From Candidatus Poribacteria bacterium (lineage in GTDB: Bacteria > Poribacteria > WGA-4E > WGA-3G), in contig PYJD01000039.1 in NCBI GenBank assembly GCA_003635315.1, positions 1 through 34,884 of the forward strand: a stretch of 34,884 bases of DNA, given 5' to 3'. The position numbers and the translations under genes are program-made. Position 1 is the stretch's first letter; every line of letters starts with the position of its first letter. Below the pieces are notes generated by a model. That model was given only the letters and a program-made list of their open reading frames with translations, was not told where the DNA came from and made no database searches. This document shows, one piece after another, positions 34,599-34,884 of the stretch.

Positions 34599-34630
34599 TC
34601 CTTTCAAAATACTTATAATCTTTGAAAGGA
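34599..34630 (+). promoter_or_regulatory. Hairpin covering the transposase ribosome-binding site (right copy)
   Basis: TCCTTTCAAA (34599-34608) and TTTGAAAGGA (34621-34630): identical to the left-copy hairpin, 12-base loop, with the AAAGGAG ribosome-binding site in the 3' arm and ATG at 34638. Confidence 0.6.
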
Positions 34631-34637
34631 GATTACA

Positions 34638-34884
34638 ATGCAACCTCTTTCCCACTTTGAAACAATGTTATCAGAATATCAGTCGGTCTTCAAGTATAAT
34701 AACTTCAAACACTTTACAACAATCGTAATGGGTTTGATCAATACACCGCATCGTGGAACGATGACACAGATTTATCAATCAACAAGACCTACAACAACAT
34801 ATTGGGCTTTAGCGAAGTTTCTATCTCGTAGCAAATGGTGTCTTGACAAAGTCACATCCGTTCTGACACAACAAGTTCAGAAAG
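34638..34884 (+). CDS. DDE transposase, N-terminal 82 residues (partial)
   Basis: ATG 34638 with AAAGGAG seven bases upstream. The first 82 residues, MQPLSHFETMLSEYQSVFKY and onward, are identical in sequence to the left-copy protein; the one base difference is silent. The catalytic region lies past the window edge. See the left copy for family assignment (IS4/IS701-like DDE). Confidence 0.72.
   Translation, partial: MQPLSHFETMLSEYQSVFKYNNFKHFTTIVMGLINTPHRGTMTQIYQSTRPTTTYWALAKFLSRSKWCLDKVTSVLTQQVQK

Larger units (their letters stand above)
34543..34884 (+). mobile_element. Insertion sequence, 5' part (right copy, runs off window)
   Basis: The same IS as at 1-585, in the opposite orientation. 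Homology starts at TACTATAG (34543) and continues to the window edge. The transposase reads outward. The flank before the IS end differs from the left copy, so these are independent insertions or the outer ends of one large composite unit. Confidence 0.85.

Overview
The window looks like a chromosomal segment of a Candidatus Poribacteria-type (sponge-associated, Gram-negative) bacterium. This is an inference from protein style. The long secreted protein ends in the NYPNPFNPETW...YQL tail seen throughout that group. Around it are several sugar isomerases, GFO/IDH/MocA oxidoreductases, a PhyH dioxygenase, LamG secreted proteins and an FGE-like protein, and GC is low to the eye. No rRNA, tRNA, CRISPR array or phage module was seen. 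Several genes start with TTG or GTG.

Layout. Both ends of the window are the 5' parts of the same insertion sequence, in opposite orientations, reading outward (1-585 minus, 34543-34884 plus). Next to the left copy is a 34-bp x 6 tandem repeat. From about 1 kb to 17.2 kb everything lies on the minus strand: a lipoprotein; a GH127-type beta-L-arabinofuranosidase; a second lipoprotein; a GFO/IDH/MocA oxidoreductase; clpB; two tandem LamG paralogues; a sugar-phosphate isomerase-like protein; purN; a compact TPR / ECF sigma / anti-sigma / tandem-vWA membrane protein operon; and an FGE-fold protein. From 17.2 to 19.0 kb is a gene-poor, AT-rich, repeat-bearing stretch with one possible 65-aa gene. 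A 102-aa plus-strand gene follows, with a hairpin covering its ribosome-binding site. From 19.5 to 28.9 kb is a metabolic block: zinc alcohol dehydrogenase plus aldo/keto reductase (minus); nagA and a PhyH dioxygenase (plus); then zinc dehydrogenase, GFO/IDH/MocA oxidoreductase, TIM-barrel isomerase and methyltransferase (minus), with an intrinsic terminator between oxidoreductase and isomerase. fdhD and a TPR/beta-propeller protein form a minus-strand pair at 28-31 kb. The right end carries a decayed gene tail followed by an intact 897-aa secreted repeat protein on the plus strand.

How the genes fit together. The dehydrogenases, GFO/IDH/MocA proteins, isomerase-like TIM barrels, aldo/keto reductase, NagA and the arabinofuranosidase suggest breakdown of host-matrix or algal carbohydrates (polyols, amino sugars, arabinose-containing glycans). 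LamG and HAF-repeat secreted proteins would act outside the cell. The sigma/anti-sigma/vWA operon looks like an envelope-signalling unit. The most notable observations are SD-covering hairpins shared by the IS and the 102-aa gene, the sigma/anti-sigma/tandem-vWA operon, an FGE-fold protein without the catalytic cysteines, nested-palindrome MITE-like repeats, and the decayed C-terminal domain upstream of the 897-aa gene. No single element proves a new system.
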